A DNA stretch of 64,000 nt from Cryptomeria japonica (GCF_030272615.1 NC_081415.1:629463240-629527239), one strand, 5' to 3'. Shown: positions 35,058 to 48,411, counted from the first letter of the stretch. Translations and numbers: made by a program. Notes: generated from the sequence alone by a model not told the origin.

Positions 35058-38000
35058 CTAAGTCTCTACCGGTGGTGGTATGACTCCAAGCTGATCTCTA
35101 AGATATTCAAAAGTCTTCTTAGGCAAAGGTTTAGTAAACATATCTGCAATCTGCTCTTTAGTATTCACATAAACCTGTTTTATCTCCTTTGCTTCAACTT
35201 TTTCCCTTAGAAAATTCAATTTGATAGAAACATGTTTGGTTTTAGAATGTAATACCAGATTCTTAGATATATCAATTGCTGCAGTGTTATCACAATAGAT
35301 AGTAATAGGTTCCTTGCATTTTACCTTTATGTCTTTCAACATTTGCTTAAGCCATAGTACCTGTGTACAATTAGTTGCTATTGCAACAAATTCTGATTCT
35401 GCTGTTGATAAAGATGTACAACTCTGTTTCTTACTCAACCAAGAAACTAGTCTATTTCCAAAAAAGAATGCTCCTCCAGTGGTGCTATTTCTATAATCCA
35501 CATCTCCTACCCAATTTGCATCTGTGTATGCACATAATTCAAAGTTTTCATCTCTAGGATACCATAATCCAAGATTTATAGTGCCTTGTAAGTACCGAAA
35601 AATCCTTTTTATTGCTGATTCATGATTTTCTCTAGGATTACTTTGAAATCTTGAAACAATACATACTGCATTAATAATATCAGGTCTGGTTTGTGTCAAA
35701 TACAGTAAACATCCTATCATAGATTTGTATCTAGTTGGATTAACAGGTGTAGATTCATCCCTTTGTGATAATTTGTCATTTGTTGTCATAGGTGTGCTTA
35801 CTGGTTTAGAGTTCTCCATCCCAAATTTCTTTAGTAACTCTTTTAAGTATTTGGATTGACTCAAGAATATACCTTTATCAGTCTGTGAAATCTGTAATCC
35901 TAAAAATAATTTTATTTCTCCAATCATAGACATTTCAAATTCTTGCTGCATTTTAATAGAAAATTCTTTACATAAACCATCTTCTCCTCCAAAGATTATA
36001 TCATCAACAAATACTTCTATAATCAAGATGTCATCATTAGTTATTTTGTAATATAAATTTCTATATGCATTTCCTTTAGTAAAACCAATCTTTAAAAGAT
36101 ACTTATCCAATCTTGCATACCAAGCTCTTGGGGCTTGTTTTAGTCCATACAGAGCTTTTCTTAACCTGCATACCATATCATTGTCATCTGTCAAAGAAAA
36201 TCCATTAAGTTGTTCAATGTATACTTCCTCTTCAAGATCTCCATTAAAAAATGCACATTTAATATCCATTTGATAAACTTTGTAGTTCTTGTGTGCCGCA
36301 AAAGCCAAGAATAATATGATTGCCTCAATTCTAGCTACGGTGCAAAGGTTTCATTGTAATCAACTCCTTTTTTCTAAGAATATCCCTTATACACTAGTCT
36401 TGCTTTATTTCTGACAAGCTTACCATCTTCATTAAGTTTGTTTTTGAATACCCATTTGGTTCCAATTACATTTTTATCTTTAGGCCGGGGAACTAATGTC
36501 CAAGTGTTGTTTTTTTCAATTTGTTCTAATTCTTCTTCCATAGCTTTAATCCAAAATTTATTTTCACATGCCTCATTAACAGATGATGGTTCAATTTGAG
36601 AAATAAGACATACCTCTTCATTTGCCAATCTTCCTCTTGTCATAACTCCTTTAAACTTGTTTCCAATTATCTGATCTTCTGAATGATTCAGTCTTACATA
36701 CCGGGGTGTCTTAGTTTGCTGTTGTTCCTCAATTACTATGGAATCCTCAGATGGTACCAGGGTAACTAGATCTTCATTCTATACAGGTGGATTTAGAGTT
36801 GGTTCATTTGTCAAAATTTCTATTGCTAGTTTGGAGTCTATATACCTTGAAGTTCCTCTAAATTGTTCATCAATCTTTACATTTGTACTCTCAACAATTT
36901 TCTGCAATATTTTGTTAAAACATCTATATGCTTTTCTCTTAGATGAATAACCAAGAAATATTCCTTCATCACTTCTAGGATCAAATTTGCCAATATACTC
37001 ATCTCTTCTGATATAAAATTTACTTCCAAAATTTTTGAAATACTTAAGAGTAGGAGTATTAACAAACCATAGTTCATGAGGGGTCTTACCAGTTTCACCT
37101 TTGATGTGAACTTTGTTAAATGTATAGACCGCTGTTCTGACTGCTTCTCTCCAATACACATGTGGTAGGTTTGCTTCTGATAACATACTTCTTGCTGCAT
37201 CCAAGATAGTTTTGTTTTTCCTTTCAACAACTCCATTCTGTTGTGGTGTCCGAGGTGCTGATAGCAGTCTTCTGATTCCATTCACTTCACAGAATGTATT
37301 AAAATCCCTAGATGTAAATTCACCTCTTTGATCTGATCTTAAACATTTGATTTTCTTACCGGTTTCATTTTCTACCATTGCTTTGAATAGTTTGAACTTT
37401 CCAAGTGCTTCTGATTTTTCTCTGAGAAAAGTAACCCAACACATTCTAGAATAGTCATAAAAAATTAGCATGAAATATGTATCACCTTGTAAGCTTTTAG
37501 TTCTAGTTGGACCACATAAATCAGTGTGAATCAAATCAAGAGCATTATTTGATTTTTCTGGAATACTTTTGAAACTAGCTCTAACTTGTTTTCCAAATTG
37601 ACATTCCTTACAACTGTATTCTGAGGTTTGACAATTTTAGGTAAATCTCTAACTGCCTTAGTAGTACTGATCTTTACCATGCAATCAAAGTTTACATGAC
37701 ATAGTCTCTTATGCCATAATGAACTTTCATCTATATGTGCAATTAAGCATGTCTTTTCACTATTATTCAAATGAAAGATATTACCTCTAGTCTGATTACC
37801 GGTTGCAATTTCCAAACCAATTCTATTCAAGATTTGCATTTTCCATTTTTAAATTGTAACTGAAATCCTTTCTCAACTAATTGTCCAACACTCAAAAGAT
37901 TATGCTTTAATCCTTCAACATAGTAGACATTGTCAACGTTATGCTTACCATCAAGAGATATTATACCCTTACCTTTGATTGAACAAGCTTTGTCATCTCC

Positions 38001-39209
38001 AAATCTTACTAAACCGCCATTGTATTCTTGAAAGTTCAAGAACTTACCTTTGTCTCCTGTCATATGATGTGAGCATCCTGAATCAATGATCTATTCATCC
38101 TTTACTTCAACTTTAGCTGCTAGAGCTTGTACTACCGGCTGAGCAGTAGGTGCTGGTTGATCTTCTGTTATAGCAACAAAAACCCATCCATTGTCTATCG
38201 GATTCTCATCAGAATCATCAGTCACACCTTCATCAACAATATAACAATATTTGTCTTTATTCTTCTTAAATCTGTATCTCTGATATTCAGGATTAGGCTT
38301 GTATGTTCTTCTAGCTTCTACTCTTAGTCTAGCATGTCTATCGAGGCATCTTGAAGCCATATGATCAATCTTATTGCAGTTAAAATATTTAAAGGGTGTT
38401 TTACCTTCATACTTACTTCCAACTGGACCTTTAGGCATTTTCCTTGCAAATAGTGCTTCAAGTTCTTCAAGTTCTCCATTTTCTTTCCTACTTTCTTCAA
38501 GTTCTCTTGCATAAAAGGCTTTCCAATCAGATTTGTCAAATGATGGAGCAGATGATGTTGATGCTTTAAAGGCCAAATCTGTCTTTATAGTAGCAACAAG
38601 ACTAAATTCTTCAATTTCAAAAGCTGAAAGTTTCCCAATCAATGTATCCCTAGTAACTGATGTATTAGGCATTGTTCTTAACTCATTTATAGCAGTAACC
38701 TTAATTTTGTATGCCGGTGGCAATCCTCTTAAAACTTTTGAAATAATTTCATCATCACTTAAGGTTCCTCCATAACATTTAATACCCAAAACAATTTCAT
38801 TTACTCTTTCCATAAAAGCAGAAATACTTTGATCTTCTTCCGTTTTCAGATGTTCATACCTGACTCGAAAGTTTTCAAGTTTTGCAATTTTGACTGTGGA
38901 ATCTCCTTCATTCAGTGTTTCCAAATGATCCCAAATAGCTTTAGCAGTAGACCTATTTGATAGTCCCATGATTTGTTGATCTAATAATGCGCTCAAAAGT
39001 GCTTCTTTTGCTTTGCAATCATTTTCCTCATCTTTTGTCAAGTTAGGTGGACTGGGCTGACTAGGTATAGTAGCAATATAACCATTCTTTGTAACTTCCC
39101 AGATGTCTTTTCCAATGTAATTTAGATGTGTCTCCATTCTGACCTTCCATATGCCATAGTTGGTTCCATCACGTTTAGGACTATCCTTTCTGAAATAGTT
39201 AGTAGACAT
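35058..39209 (-). pseudogene. Copia-3 gag-pol polyprotein, three stops and three frameshifts
   Basis: ATG at 39207-39209. Gag runs 372 codons (to 38091) with a damaged zinc knuckle FNCNKIDHMASRC (first Cys lost to Tyr). TAG at 38091 replaces the Trp before IIDSGCSHHMTGD, the protease. A frameshift near 37830 and another near 37620 (both look like 1-nt losses against Copia-4) split the early integrase. The integrase catalytic part (36779-37534) keeps Asp, Asp and Glu. TAG stops at 36779 and 36374 fit CAG-to-TAG. A third frameshift near 36339 precedes an intact 416-codon reverse transcriptase/RNase H part (35058-36308) with FVDDIIFGG, TDANWVGD, AESEF and CDNTAAI, ending at the natural stop. Not functional. 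Confidence 0.9.
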
Positions 39210-39251
39210 TGGATCTCCTCAAGTTGTTAAACTTCTGCAAAAGAGGACTAA

Positions 39252-39263
39252 GCTCTGATACCA
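39252..39263 (-). other. Copia-3 primer-binding site (initiator tRNA-Met)
   Basis: Plus strand gctctgatacca is the reverse complement of TGGTATCAGAGC and lies two bases inside the 5' LTR end at 39266. Confidence 0.9.
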
Positions 39264-39265
39264 AT

Positions 39266-40324
39266 TGTTAGGTCCCAGAGACAACTGAGAGGGGGGTGAA
39301 TCAGTTGTCAAATAAATTCAAACCAAAAACAACTTAACCAACTTAATGCTTAATACCGGTAAGCCAGTTAAGTATGCCGGTAGATAGTTTTAACAATTAA
39401 TTGCTATACCGGTAAAGATTAATGCATGAAACATAAACACAAAGTTGTCCACAACACATAACACCAATATTTGTACGTGGAAACCCTGTAAGGGGAAAAA
39501 CCATGGTGGGAAACCTTACCCACAATCAGATGATACTACTGCAGATAGTAAGTGTACATAAATGGGGTCTGCACATGCAGAAAGGCCAACAACCTAGAGC
39601 TCACTGCTCAATCACAAAATGGGAGTCACACTGACTACAGTTGGATGGTTAAATCCAATAATAATGTACTGCACAAAATAGCATCTTCATATGCTGGATT
39701 CAGTACCAGTGTAATGCTGATATGCTTTCACAAAAACCTAGCTTCACCTTCAAATGATGTCTTCGTGTATAGCTCTACTTAATCTCGCATATACCTTCGC
39801 ACAATCCTTTTTCGCATTCCACATTTAATCTTACAAATAAGATCTTACATTTATACCGTAACCTAAGACCAATTTTAGTAGGTCGACTCTACAAGATATT
39901 ACAATAAAAATATTTTACAAACAATATAATATCCGATGCAATAACCAATTGAACATGTCAGCTTAATGCATTTACAACAATAATAAATTATCTCCATAGA
40001 GTGCCATGTTGATCTGGAAACAATAAACCCACCGGTGTAACCTTGGATAACCCTAAACCTATTTGCCGGTAAAAGCAAATATGCAAATATGAATATACCA
40101 ATGATCAAAAATCTAGGACAAGATGTCCAAATGATGTCTTCGACACAACCATGTGTCTTCCATGCCATTCCAAGTGCCGGTGATCATTTTATCTTGCCAG
40201 TGAACCATATACAAGTAACTGTGCAATAGTTACTTGTTTGCCGGTGAATGTTGCTGGATCTCCAAAGTGCTAGTGTTTTAGTAGGTGTTGACATCAATGA
40301 CAAAACCATACCAAAATACCAATA
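39266..40324 (-). repeat. Copia-3 5' LTR
   Basis: 1,059 bp; on plus TGTTAGGTCCC ... TACCAATA. The last two bases are TA instead of CA, a single transition at the terminal dinucleotide. Confidence 0.9.
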
Positions 40325-40329
40325 GGGCA

Positions 40330-41137
40330 TGCAGAGCAAGAGCGAGAAGATTTGAATTTGAAATCTACTGAGATCTGTGATTGCATTGATTAAGGAAACA
40401 CCTGAAGGTGACTGTAGAGAGTGTATAAAGTGTTTTGAGTTCATACAAAACTTTTTTGATCAAAAAATTTGCAAAGAGAAGATCCTGTGAAAGGCAATCC
40501 AAAGTGCAGAGTTAAAGAGTGAGGAAGTGATAAATGATTTAGCAGAGCAGAGTGTGTGTGAAGTAGACCAGCAAAGTGGAGAGCAGACACAACTGGTGCA
40601 GACAGAGTATGATTTTTATTGTGATCTGATCAAGCTATCAGTAGTTATTCTAGAAAATCAACTGCATGTTGCTTTCTAACCATTGCAATTCAAAATCCTT
40701 TAACCGGGTGGACTTTAACAGGTTCCTTTGTAAAATCCCTTAACTGGGTGACATCTTAATTGATGATCATGTCATTTAACCAGGCTACCTTTAATAGGGT
40801 AAAGGCACTAACATGCCTTAAATAAAATCCCTTAACCGGGTGGCACCTAATAGTGTCTTTGTAATCTCCTAATAGGGATGGCTCCTCACCGGGCGTACTC
40901 CAGAAGGGTGCAAATTTTGTGAGTTTCTACTCACACCATGGTTTTCTCCCATTTGGGTTTCCACAAGATAATTCTTGGTGTTATTGTGTATCTTTTCATG
41001 CATGCATGTTCTTCTGCAATAACTATTTGTATTGATGAACATTAAGTTAGTGCAGACTTGAGTTAAAAGGTTTTAATTTTGTAAATTTGTTAAAGTACTG
41101 ATTCACCCCCCCCTCTCAACACTAGCTGGGACTAACA
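40330..41137 (+). repeat. Copia-C 3' LTR, right part
   Basis: Resumes after Copia-3 and ends GGGACTAACA. The 40690-40920 part repeats the theme TTAACCGGGTGRCNTCTAA ... TTTGTAAAATCC several times, as the Copia-2 LTR does in its right third. No gene. Confidence 0.8.
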
Positions 41138-41779
41138 GATACATTTTGATGGGAAAAGGTGTCTGATAGGACTATGTTTAGGCAATAGAGAATATGTAAA
41201 TGCAAGTGGATAACTATATGGAATATCATCACTAAGATTTGATTATCACAATGTGGATGGGTGTTTGGGTGACATGCAAGTCAAGAAGAAGCTTAGTTTG
41301 ATGGGAAAATCTCAACATACAGGTGAAGCTCAATGCGATGGGATAAAAGCTCAGTGTACTAGGATGATCCTTATTCAAGGTTCTAAATATAGCTCATCAT
41401 TTCAGGGGAAGGGAGTAGGGATGATTGATGAAGTGTATGGATACAGATGAACAACCTGGGTGAAAAGTGCCTACACAAATAGGAAAGGGATACGTTGGAT
41501 ATGCATGAATGGAGTATGGATGCAATGTAAAGTGATTTAGGTGGAAACGAAGAGCGTCAAAATAGATGGTGGATCTAACTTATTTACCTTGACACCTGGA
41601 AATAGGTTTTCACCAACATACTTTCCCATAGTACCACTAAGTGGTTTTCACTAATGGATGAATTGATTTTTCTTTACTTTTTTAATTTCATCATTTTTTT
41701 TAATGATTTTTTTGAATTTTCTTTTTTATCTTTTTCTAATTTTTGAAAACTAGCAATCTATGAAGACTAGGCATGAAAC
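41138..41779 (-). other. Gypsy-1 region downstream of integrase
   Basis: No coding domain. 41605-41690 (aggttttcacc ... gtggttttcactaatggatg ... tttctttacttttt) resembles 60720-60810 in Gypsy-2 (aggttttcaccagtggacga ... ttgctttacttttt), so the two elements share a 3' module. Confidence 0.55.
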
Positions 41780-44700
41780 TTCTTCAGTTGCATGATGTTC
41801 ATGGGCTCATCCAAAGGATCTCCTTCTGGTGTAGCCAATTGATATGCTCCTAATTCATACTTTGTAGTGATGACATAGGGTCCAAGCCAGTTAGGCTCAA
41901 ACTTGCCTTTCTTTTCATGGTCCTAGAGATTTCTCTAATTTTCCATAAGGACAAGGTCAACAATGTCAAATTCTTGAGTCCCAACTTTCTCATTGTTGCT
42001 TAGTCGGAGGTGGTTCTGATATACCTAGAGGTGATTTAAGGCCTTGGGGTGCCTTTCATCTAATAGTTCCAGCTATTGTAGCCTAACCACACTATATTCT
42101 TCATCAGGAAGGATGTTCTGCAGTGACACCCGAAGTGAGGGGATCTCGATCTCGAGGGGTAGGATTACTTCAGAAACAAAGACTAAGGAGTATGGTGTGG
42201 CTTCTGTGGGAGTGATAATGCTTGTGCAGTAGGCCCAAAGGGAGGGATGGAGTTGTAAGTGCCAATCACGACCATCTTAAATGACTATTTTCTTGAGTAT
42301 CTTAATGAGAGTTTTATTTGAAGCCTTAGCTTGACTGTTTCCTTACAGGTAGTATGGGGTGGAGAAGCGATGTTGGATGGTGAACTTTTGGCATAATTCT
42401 TTGATGTCTTGATTCTTGAAAGGTTTTTCGTTGTCTATAGTGATGACTTTAGGTATTCAATAGCAATACATTAAGTAATTCAGGATAAACTTAAAAATTT
42501 GTTTTCCAGTGGTAAAGGTGAGTGGTATGGCTTCCACCCACTTTGTAAAGTATTCAGTAGCGGTTATTATGAACTTGTGGCCACTGGATGAGGTGGGATG
42601 GATTTTTCCTATGAGATTGAATCCCCACTGATAGAAGGGCTAGGGTGTAATAAATGGCTTCAGATCTTGAGAAGGTGCATGAATATTGTCACCATGCTTT
42701 GGACAAGGGATACATTTCTTCACATAGTGGTAGGCATCTTGTTCCATTGTGGGCCAACTGTATCTTGTGCGCAAGAGATTCTCAGCCAATGTGAGGCCGC
42801 TTGAGTGTGCCCCACAAATACCTTTATGTACTTTATGTAATGCTCATTCAACCTCCTCTTTATCTAAACATATTAGGAGGGTTCCATCAAAGTGCCTTCA
42901 AAATAGGGTATTTCCAAGGATGGTCAGATCGACAGATGTATGTCTAATGTTGGGTTTTCATAAGGTGAGGGGGAATGGTGTTATCTTGAAGGTAGGAAAA
43001 TGTTTCTTGGTACCATGGGGAATCAGGACCAACAAAGACACATACCATATCAGTTTTGAGGACATCATATGCTGGTACTAAAAAATACTCAACCAAGAAT
43101 TCACATTTCTGACTATTTGTGGGCATCTACAAGAGAGAACCAATTGTAGCCATTGAATCATCAACTCTGTTGTTTGTCTTAGGAACTTGCTCAAATTGAA
43201 TGAAAATGAAGTGCTGCTTGAAGTCTTCAACCATGTGATGATAAGGGAGTAATTTATCATCCTTGGTTTGATATTTATTATTAACTTGTCTGATGACAAG
43301 TTGAGAATCTCCATAGACTTGTAGTTCTGTTATCTTCCATTGGAAAACCAAACAGAGTCCAGTAATAAGAGCTTCATACTCTACTATGTTGTTTGTGCAT
43401 GCAAAGGCTATCTTATAGGACTTAGGAATGCAGTCACCTTGAGGGGTGATCAACAAGATATCCGCCCTTGATCCATGTGTGCAGGAACCATCAAAATATA
43501 ACTGTCATTCTGTAGATTGTGTGACAGACATGATGGAATCATTAGGAAATTCTGTTATGAGGGGATGATCTCCTTGAAGGGGACCGTCAACCAACTGATC
43601 TACTATGCTTTGTCCTTCTATTTCTTTCCTATCTATGCACTCAATGTCAAACTCACTTAGCAACACAACCCATTTAGTTGTGTGCCCAGTAAGAGCAACC
43701 TTAAACAAGAGGTATTTGAGGAGATCAATCTTTTCTATGAGCTTAGTCTTGTTGTTAAGAATGTAGTGGCAAATATTTTGAGTACTAAAGACCACTGCAA
43801 GGCATGATCATTCTATGGAAGTATAATTGAGCTCATATCCAACAAAAGTATGGTTGATGTAGTATATTGCGTGCTCCTTACCTTTGTCATCAGTTTGTGC
43901 AAGTAATGCCCCCAGAGCTACTATAGTTGTTGATATGTAAAAAATAAGTGGTTGTCCCAGAATGGGAGGCATTGATACTAGAGGATAGGCTAAAAAAATC
44001 CTTTTGTTTATCAAAGTCTTTCTGACATAGACAATCCCATTTAAACTTGATGTCCTTGCATAGGAGATGTGCAAAAGAATGACACTTGTCTACGAGTTGT
44101 GCTATGTACCGACATATGGAATGAAGCTTGCCTTGCAGACTGTGAAGCTTCCTAGGTGTCTTAGGGGGAGGCATTTCCATGATTGCTTTGACTTTAGCTG
44201 GATCAACTTGAATTCCTCTATGAGACAAAATGAATTCCAACAATTTTCCATTTGTGACACTGAAGACACACCTCTTAGGATTAAGTCATAGCTTGTACTT
44301 CTCCATTCTTTCAAATATTCTTCTCAAGACAGGGATGTGTTCCTCACGTGTCATATATTTTCCCAGGAGATAATCAACTTAGTCTTACATGATGTCATGC
44401 AGGAGGTCATGGAAAATGGTTGTCATTGCTCTTTGATAAGTTGCACTTGCATTATTTAACCCTAAGGGAATGAATTGATAACAAAATGTTCCCCAAGGGA
44501 TGGTAAATGCTATCTTGTGTTGGTCTTGTTCAACGATCTTGATTTGATTGTATCCAAAGAAACCATCCATTAAGGAAATAATCTTGTGCCTAGTTGTCAG
44601 GTCAACAATCATGTATATGTTGGGAAGTGGAAAATCATCTTTAGGACATGCTTTGTTGAGGTCCCCAAAATCTATACAAATCCTTATGTCCCCTGTGGGC

Positions 44701-46730
44701 TTGCCAATAGGTACAATATTGGAGACCCACTCAGGATAATAAATGGGTCTAATGAATCTGACATCCAACATCTTTTGTAGTTATGCTTTGGCAAGTAGGG
44801 AAATTTGTGGATGCATCTTGTGAAGTTTCTATTTTATTGGTTTAGCATCTGGTTTGACTACAAGGTTATGCACTACCAGCTCTGGATCAAGGCTAACATA
44901 TTAGCATAAGACCAATCAAAGTTGATTTGTGTCTCATTAAGGAAGCTTATGAAGTTTTGTTTCTTCTGATCTATAAGGGTTTTTGCAACAAACAAATTCT
45001 TTGGATTGTCATATGTACCCATGTTGACAATGTTAGTTTCTTCGATCAACAATGATGATTTCTCTTGATATAGGGGAGCCATGGTAGGAAGTTCAAGTCC
45101 CTCATCTTCTAGCGCCTGCCCCAGGTTTTCAATAGAAGATACGTTGTTTATTTTTTCTTTTTCTGAGTCCAAAGGTGCCTTAGTGAGGTTTTCACTAAGG
45201 GACTTTTTATTTTTCTTTTTATTTTCATTTTTGCGACTAATGGAGTTGACCTGACTACCAAAGTATGTCTCCATGTTGAGCTAGATTCCATTCATGGATG
45301 TGTGATTCTAAAGGTCTCGCATGTTTAGTAATGCCAAGAGGGCATTGTCATAAGTGAAAATGTCAAGGGCAGGTAGTCCTTGTTGGTCACAGTCAATGAG
45401 TTATGGGTGGATGAGTTGGAGTTATGATGAGTTGGAAGGGGTAATGGGAGTGATGGTGTTAATGTAGGCATCATTGAAGAGGTTGTCAAGGTATTCGAAA
45501 GGCACTTTGTGGAATTCCTCTTCATCAGAGTCTGAGATTTCAGAAGGAGGTTCTATTAGAGCTCCAATGATAGTAATCTTAGGCACTGGTGAGTAACCCA
45601 AGCCCCTATTGTACTTGTATGAGATTGGTGAGATGGGTGCTTTCCTTCCTTGTTCTTGAGGTCCAAGACCATGTCCTTTATAGCCCATCTTATCTACAAT
45701 AGAAGATGCCTTAGGATATATTTTCTTTGGGATATCTGCTGGTACTTCATCCTCTTCTCGGTAGAACCAAGAAGTGACATCAGTTTCTAGTTTCTCTTCA
45801 TCAAGTAGGCCCCACTATTCAATGGTGGTCTTTTTTCATTTTATGGTGGGCTTCTTTTGGATCTCAATTTATTTAGGCCTTCCATATGACTTAGGAGAGG
45901 GTGGGAGTTATGCCACATAAAGTGCATTTTGAAGTTTATACTCTCTATAACTAGTGTCAATTATCTTAACCTTGATCTCAGGCTGGGAGGAGGTGGATGC
46001 GATATTTGAAGGTTCATATGGAGGTGGTAGAACAGGTGTATTGAGTGGGCAATGATAGGGGTAATTTACCTCAAGGAGTTTACAATATTGGAAGGGCTAG
46101 AGATCAGTCGAGATTGTGATCTCTCTACCATTTTAATGGAAATTAAGGCATTGATGATAATTGGATGGAATGGATTGAATGGAGTGGATCCATGGATGGT
46201 CAATGAGGATGTTATAGGGGAGATCAAGGTATACGACTTGACAAGTAGTTTCCACCGTTGCAGGGCCCACTTGAAGAGCTAATGTAATTTTGCCTTTAGA
46301 AACCCTTTGTACATCATCATAGGCTTTAATTGTGATCTTGCCAAATGTGTCAACCAAATCTTAAAAAATACCCAGTTGTTTGATCAATTTATATGTACAA
46401 AGATTCAGTTGAGAGCCACCATCTATAAGGACTCTCTTGATTTTATGCTTATGTATGATGGAATCAATGTGAAGGGGTTTGTTGTGGGATGGGTTAGCGA
46501 ATGGAGAATCTTTGGATGTGAAGATAAGATGGTGTTGTATAGCGAGGTGGCTGATTAAGGCTTGGAATTGGGCAACATTGATGTTATCTGGAACACGGGA
46601 TTCTAGGAGGGATTTTTCAAGGATCCCTTTATGAATAGGTGAGGTCTTAAGGACCTCAAGGATAGAGACTAGTGTAGGTATCTTACTGAGGTGATCAAGA
46701 ATAAAGTAATGGTAGGTAGATGACATGGAA
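41780..46730 (-). pseudogene. Gypsy-1 pol with dual RNase H and a G-patch, decayed
   Basis: From right to left: protease with VLIDGGSQLN (about 46410); G-patch MGYKGHGLGPQEQG (45647-45688); reverse transcriptase with IRPIYYPEWVSNIV (44740), ICIDFGDLNKACPKDDFPLP (about 44650) and IPLGLNNASATYQRAM; RNase H (43505-44070); second RNase H with NNIVEYEALITG and VYGDSQLVI (43127-43456); integrase with zinc-finger CIPCPKHG (about 42690), WVEAIPLTFTTG, VITIDNEKPF and the C-terminal LPLEIEIPSLRV block (about 42140). The YVDD motif is lost: the frame reads stop-D-stop-VDYLLGK near 44385. Frames change several times, so it is inactive. Confidence 0.85.
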
Positions 46731-47355
46731 GCTTGTGGAGGAGGAGGAGGAGCTCCTTGAATGGTTACTCTCCCTCTGTGGGTGATGACATTGTAATCAT
46801 TCTAGGAATATTTAAGGTGTAAGGTGAGGCACCTTGAATAACTATCTTATCTTGGGAGGGTCTTCTTGATGACTGCAGGGCTAGGGCATCTTGAATGGTT
46901 ACCCTAGGTCTATGAGGGGTGGATGAGGGGTCGGCTCCTTAGATTCTTAGATTGTAATGGTATTGATGTGGGTGTCAGTGGGTTCTATGTGGCCTACAAA
47001 AAAGTCAAATCCAGTAATGTGGTTTGTGTAGTCGTAATGGACTTCATGAGATGATGAGCTTTTATCCTTACCATGTTTAGGGAAGGGGTCTTTATACATT
47101 TTAAATTTGTTATTTGAACTACCAGGCTTAGTGGTTGCAAACTCAACATCACCTTTGTAAATTAGGTCTTGGATATAATTCTTGAGTTTCATACACTTGC
47201 ATGTATCATGAATTTGGACATGATGGTAATCGTGCAATATTTGTTCTCATTGTACCATCTAGGTTTCTGTTGATTCGCATTAAAAGGACATTGTCAGAAA
47301 GACAACAACACCAACCTTGACAAGCTTTTGGAAGATGACCTCTATAGGTTCAGCG
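46731..47355 (-). pseudogene. Gypsy-1 gag-to-protease linker
   Basis: Minus frame 46947-47237 has HDTCKCMKLKNYIQDLI, a decayed version of the gypsy gag tail in which Cys/His residues precede LKNYIQDLI. Pro/Gly-rich pieces follow (46740-46950). It is interrupted at 47355 by Copia-4 and continues at 54012. Confidence 0.65.
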
Positions 47356-48409
47356 TGTTGGTATTTTGGTATGGTTTTGTCATTGATGTCAACACCTGCT
47401 AACACACCTACTTTGAAGATCTAGCAACATTCACTGGTAATCAGTAAAATGCTCAAACAATCACCGGTATATGGTTAACCGACAGGATATAATGTTCACC
47501 GGTACCTGCAATGACATGGAAGAAACTTGGTAATGTCAAAGACATCATGTGGACACTTTTGCTTAAAGTAATATCATTGGTATATTCTTATTTGTATATT
47601 TTCTTTTACCGGCAAATAGGTCCAGGTTATCTAGGGTTACACTGGTAGGTTTATCTTTTCCAGATCAGCATGGCACGCTATGGAGATGATTTATTATTGT
47701 TGTAAATGCATTAAGCTGACATGTTCAATCAGTTATTGCATCGGATATTGTATTATTTGTAAAATGTTTTATTGTAATATCTTGTAGAGCCGACCTACTA
47801 AAATTGGTCTTAGGGTATGCTATAAATGTAAGATCTTATTTGTAAGATCAAGTGTGGAATGCGAAAAAGATTTAAGGAAGGGTATATGCGAGATCAAGCA
47901 TAGATATACATGAAGACATCATTTGAAAGTGAAGTTAGGTTTTTGGAAAAGCATATCAGCATTACACCGGTACTGAATCCAGCATATGAAGATGCTATTT
48001 TGTGCAGTACATTCTCATTGGATTTAACCATCCAACTGTAGTCAGTGTGACTCCCATTTGTGTTTGAGCAGTGAGCTCTAGGCTGTTGGCCTTTCTGCAT
48101 GTGCAGACCCTTCTTTGTACACTTACTATCTGCAGTAGTATCATCTGATTGTGGGTAAGGTTTCCCACCATGGTTTTTCCCCTCACAGGGTTTCCACATA
48201 CAAATATTTGTGTCGTGTGTTGTGGTTGACTTTGTGCTTATCTTTCGTGCATTAATTCTTACTGGTACAACATTTCCTGTTAACATTGTTTACTGGTACA
48301 ATTAACTGTCTTACCAGTATTAAGCAATAAGTTGGTCAATAAGATTTTGGTTTGAATTTATTAGACAACTGATTCACCCCCCCCCTCTTAGTTGTCCCCG
48401 GGACCTACA
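47356..48409 (+). repeat. Copia-4 5' LTR
   Basis: 1,054 bp, TGTTGGTATTTTGG ... GACCTACA. Contains about ten ACYGGTA words, some intact (caccggta) and some changed to ACTGGT or ATTGGT. Confidence 0.92.
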
Positions 48410-48411
48410 AT

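Larger units (their letters stand above)
33619..40324 (-). mobile_element. Copia-3, complete Ty1/copia retrotransposon
   Basis: 6,706 bp on minus with two LTRs of about 1.06 kb, primer site, gag-pol and polypurine tract, inserted in the Copia-C 3' LTR. The protein is a close relative of Copia-4 (same gag start MSTNYFRKDSPK). LTR copies differ by about 3% over the first 330 bp, nearly all transitions, plus a change in length of a G-run near 33645. One LTR end has TG changed to TA on the element strand (40323-40324). Confidence 0.92.
33614..40329. repeat. Target-site duplication GGGCA of Copia-3
   Basis: GGGCA at 33614-33618 and 40325-40329 directly outside the Copia-3 ends. Confidence 0.9.
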
